From NCBI GenBank assembly GCA_001464815.1, contig LNDW01000019.1, forward strand, positions 62,001 to 126,000: a stretch of DNA of 64,000 nucleotides, given 5' to 3'. Source of the DNA: Betaproteobacteria bacterium Ga0077527. Lineage in GTDB: Bacteria; Pseudomonadota; Gammaproteobacteria; Burkholderiales; SG8-41. Shown here piece after piece: positions 62,735 to 64,000 of this stretch. Every line of letters starts with the position of its first letter. The first letter of the stretch is position 1. A program made the translations under genes and the position numbers. The notes under the pieces are model-generated. The model saw only the letters and a list, made by a program, of their open reading frames with translations. It was not told where the DNA came from and searched no databases.

Positions 62735-64000
62735 ATGAAACACTCCTTACAGCTCAGACTCTCGCAACACCTGACCTTGACGCCGCAACTGCAGCAGTCA
62801 ATCAGGCTGCTACAACTGTCGACCATCGAGCTCAACCAGGAAATCGAGCGCCTGCTGCAGGAAAATCCGCTGCTTGAGCGCGAAGAACGCGAGGATGGCG
62901 CGCCTGAAACATCGCCACCACCGGACAGCGTTGACGGCTCAGCCGGCAGCACCAGCGGCGACGAGCGGGCCGCCGAAACCCCGGCGGAGTCCGAGCGCCA
63001 AGATAGCAGCAACTTCGAAATCGACGACGGACCCGCGTATTCGGGGGGCGACAACGACGACGAGGATTACACCCCGCTCGCCGAACTGCCGCCCAACCTG
63101 CGCCTGCACCTGACCGGCCAGCTTTCACTGATGCACCTCACCGAGCGCGACCGCCGCATCGTGCAACTGCTGATCGACTCGCTCGACGATGACGGTTACC
63201 TTGGCCAGTCACTCGATGAAATCTGCGAAATGCTGCCGGCGGAGCTTGAAGTGGAAGCCGATGACCTGGCAATCGCGCTGCAGCACCTCCAGCACCTGGA
63301 GCCTGTCGGCATCGGCGCGCGCAACCTCTCCGAGTGCCTCTCCCTGCAGCTTGCAGCGATGCCCGTCGGAACCGAACACCGCGAAGCCGCGCTGGAAATC
63401 GTGCGCAACCACCTTGACGCGCTGGCTGCGCGCGACTTCCTCAAGCTCAAGCGCCTGCTCAAATGCGACGATGACTGCCTGCGTGGCGTGCAGAAACTCA
63501 TCACCAGCCTCAATCCGCGGCCGGGACGCGACTTTTCCGCCGAAGAAGCACGTTATGTGATCGCCGACGTCATCGTGCGCAAGATCAGGGGGGTATGGGT
63601 GGCCTCGCTCAATCAGGACGCGATGCCGCGCCTGCGCGTAAACCGCATGTATGCGGACATCCTGCAGCGCAACCGCGGTGGCAGCACGCAGCAGCTCAAT
63701 TCGCAGTTGCAGGAGGCGAAGTGGCTGATCAAGAACGTACAGCAGCGTTTTGACACCATCCTGCGCGTGTCCCAGGCCATCGTCGATCGCCAGCGCAACT
63801 TCCTTGAGCACGGTGAAGTGGCGATGCGGCCGCTGGTACTGCGGGAAATTGCCGAAATCCTCGGCCTGCACGAATCCACCGTATCCCGGGTGACCACGCA
63901 GAAATTCATGCACACCCCGCGCGGCATCTTCGAACTGAAGTATTTTTTCGGCAGCCATGTCGCGACCGAGGCTGGCGGCGCCGCCTCGAGTACCGCGATC
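62735..64000 (+). CDS. rpoN: RNA polymerase sigma-54 factor, cut by the window end
   Basis: This gene is open to the window end, giving 422 residues of the N-terminal and central part. Region I is clear: MKHSLQLRLSQHLTLTPQLQ then QSIRLLQLSTIELNQEIE and ENPLLE. An acidic region II follows (about 50-115), then the core-binding region III (NLRLHLTGQLSLMHLT) and the helix-turn-helix (LREIAEILGLHESTVSRVT). The RpoN box should lie just beyond the edge. It serves the sigma-54 regulator and pilin promoter found in this window. Confidence 0.97.
   Translation, partial: MKHSLQLRLSQHLTLTPQLQQSIRLLQLSTIELNQEIERLLQENPLLEREEREDGAPETSPPPDSVDGSAGSTSGDERAAETPAESERQDSSNFEIDDGPAYSGGDNDDEDYTPLAELPPNLRLHLTGQLSLMHLTERDRRIVQLLIDSLDDDGYLGQSLDEICEMLPAELEVEADDLAIALQHLQHLEPVGIGARNLSECLSLQLAAMPVGTEHREAALEIVRNHLDALAARDFLKLKRLLKCDDDCLRGVQKLITSLNPRPGRDFSAEEARYVIADVIVRKIRGVWVASLNQDAMPRLRVNRMYADILQRNRGGSTQQLNSQLQEAKWLIKNVQQRFDTILRVSQAIVDRQRNFLEHGEVAMRPLVLREIAEILGLHESTVSRVTTQKFMHTPRGIFELKYFFGSHVATEAGGAASSTAI

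Overview
The window is a GC-rich bacterial chromosome segment that reads as a betaproteobacterium, probably Burkholderiales-like. The evidence is three orphan Bug/TctC-type periplasmic binding proteins, a petABC-sspA-sspB block, a his operon that runs on into tatABC, an mla operon next to bolA and murA, and kdsD-kdsC-lptC-lptA-lptB-rpoN. No rRNA, integrase, transposase or CRISPR array was seen. One tRNA gene, tRNA-Thr(TGT), is present.

Layout. 0-9 kb holds accessory genes: a Bug protein with a small coupled ORF, a lipoprotein, a possible small structured RNA, a four-gene Gld-like ABC system, the tRNA, a beta-hydroxyacid dehydrogenase and an AT-richer orphan gene. Two copies of a roughly 200-230 bp dispersed repeat lie at 163-396 and 8888-9090. 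9-13 kb holds a Tat-exported amidohydrolase and a Bug protein coupled to a TauD-like protein that lacks a metal-ligand Asp. 13-17 kb is sspB, sspA and the cytochrome bc1 genes petCBA. 17-19 kb is a small accessory insertion. 19-29.5 kb is a Nif3-like gene, an HtrA protease, and the leftward operon hisGDCBHAFIE-tatABC. 29.6-37 kb is a lone MlaF paralogue, murA, bolA, an ABC exporter and mlaFEDCB.

37-57 kb is the most distinctive part: an MSHA-like (type IVb pilus / type II secretion-like) assembly locus. It has an ExeA/MshM-like ATPase, secretin, TPR protein, GspE- and GspF-like proteins, three inner-membrane alignment proteins, two unusual pseudopilins and a major pilin. Interleaved with these are a sigma-54 response regulator, a divergent membrane histidine kinase, and a split ABC transporter whose ATPase sits at the left edge and whose permease sits near the right edge. 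The major pilin gene has a good -24/-12 sigma-54 promoter, and rpoN begins at 62735, so kinase, regulator, sigma factor and pilin form a plausible circuit. No prepilin peptidase lies in the window.

57-64 kb holds a KefB-type antiporter and then kdsD-kdsC-lptCAB-rpoN, cut off by the window end. Non-coding structure is rich: four long hairpins made of short tandem repeats sit in gaps between co-directional genes, a 19-bp AT-rich motif recurs in six intergenic regions, four tandem 10-bp units precede the ABC ATPase gene, and two genes may be transcribed without a leader. Functions are inferred from sequence patterns read by eye; no database search was run.
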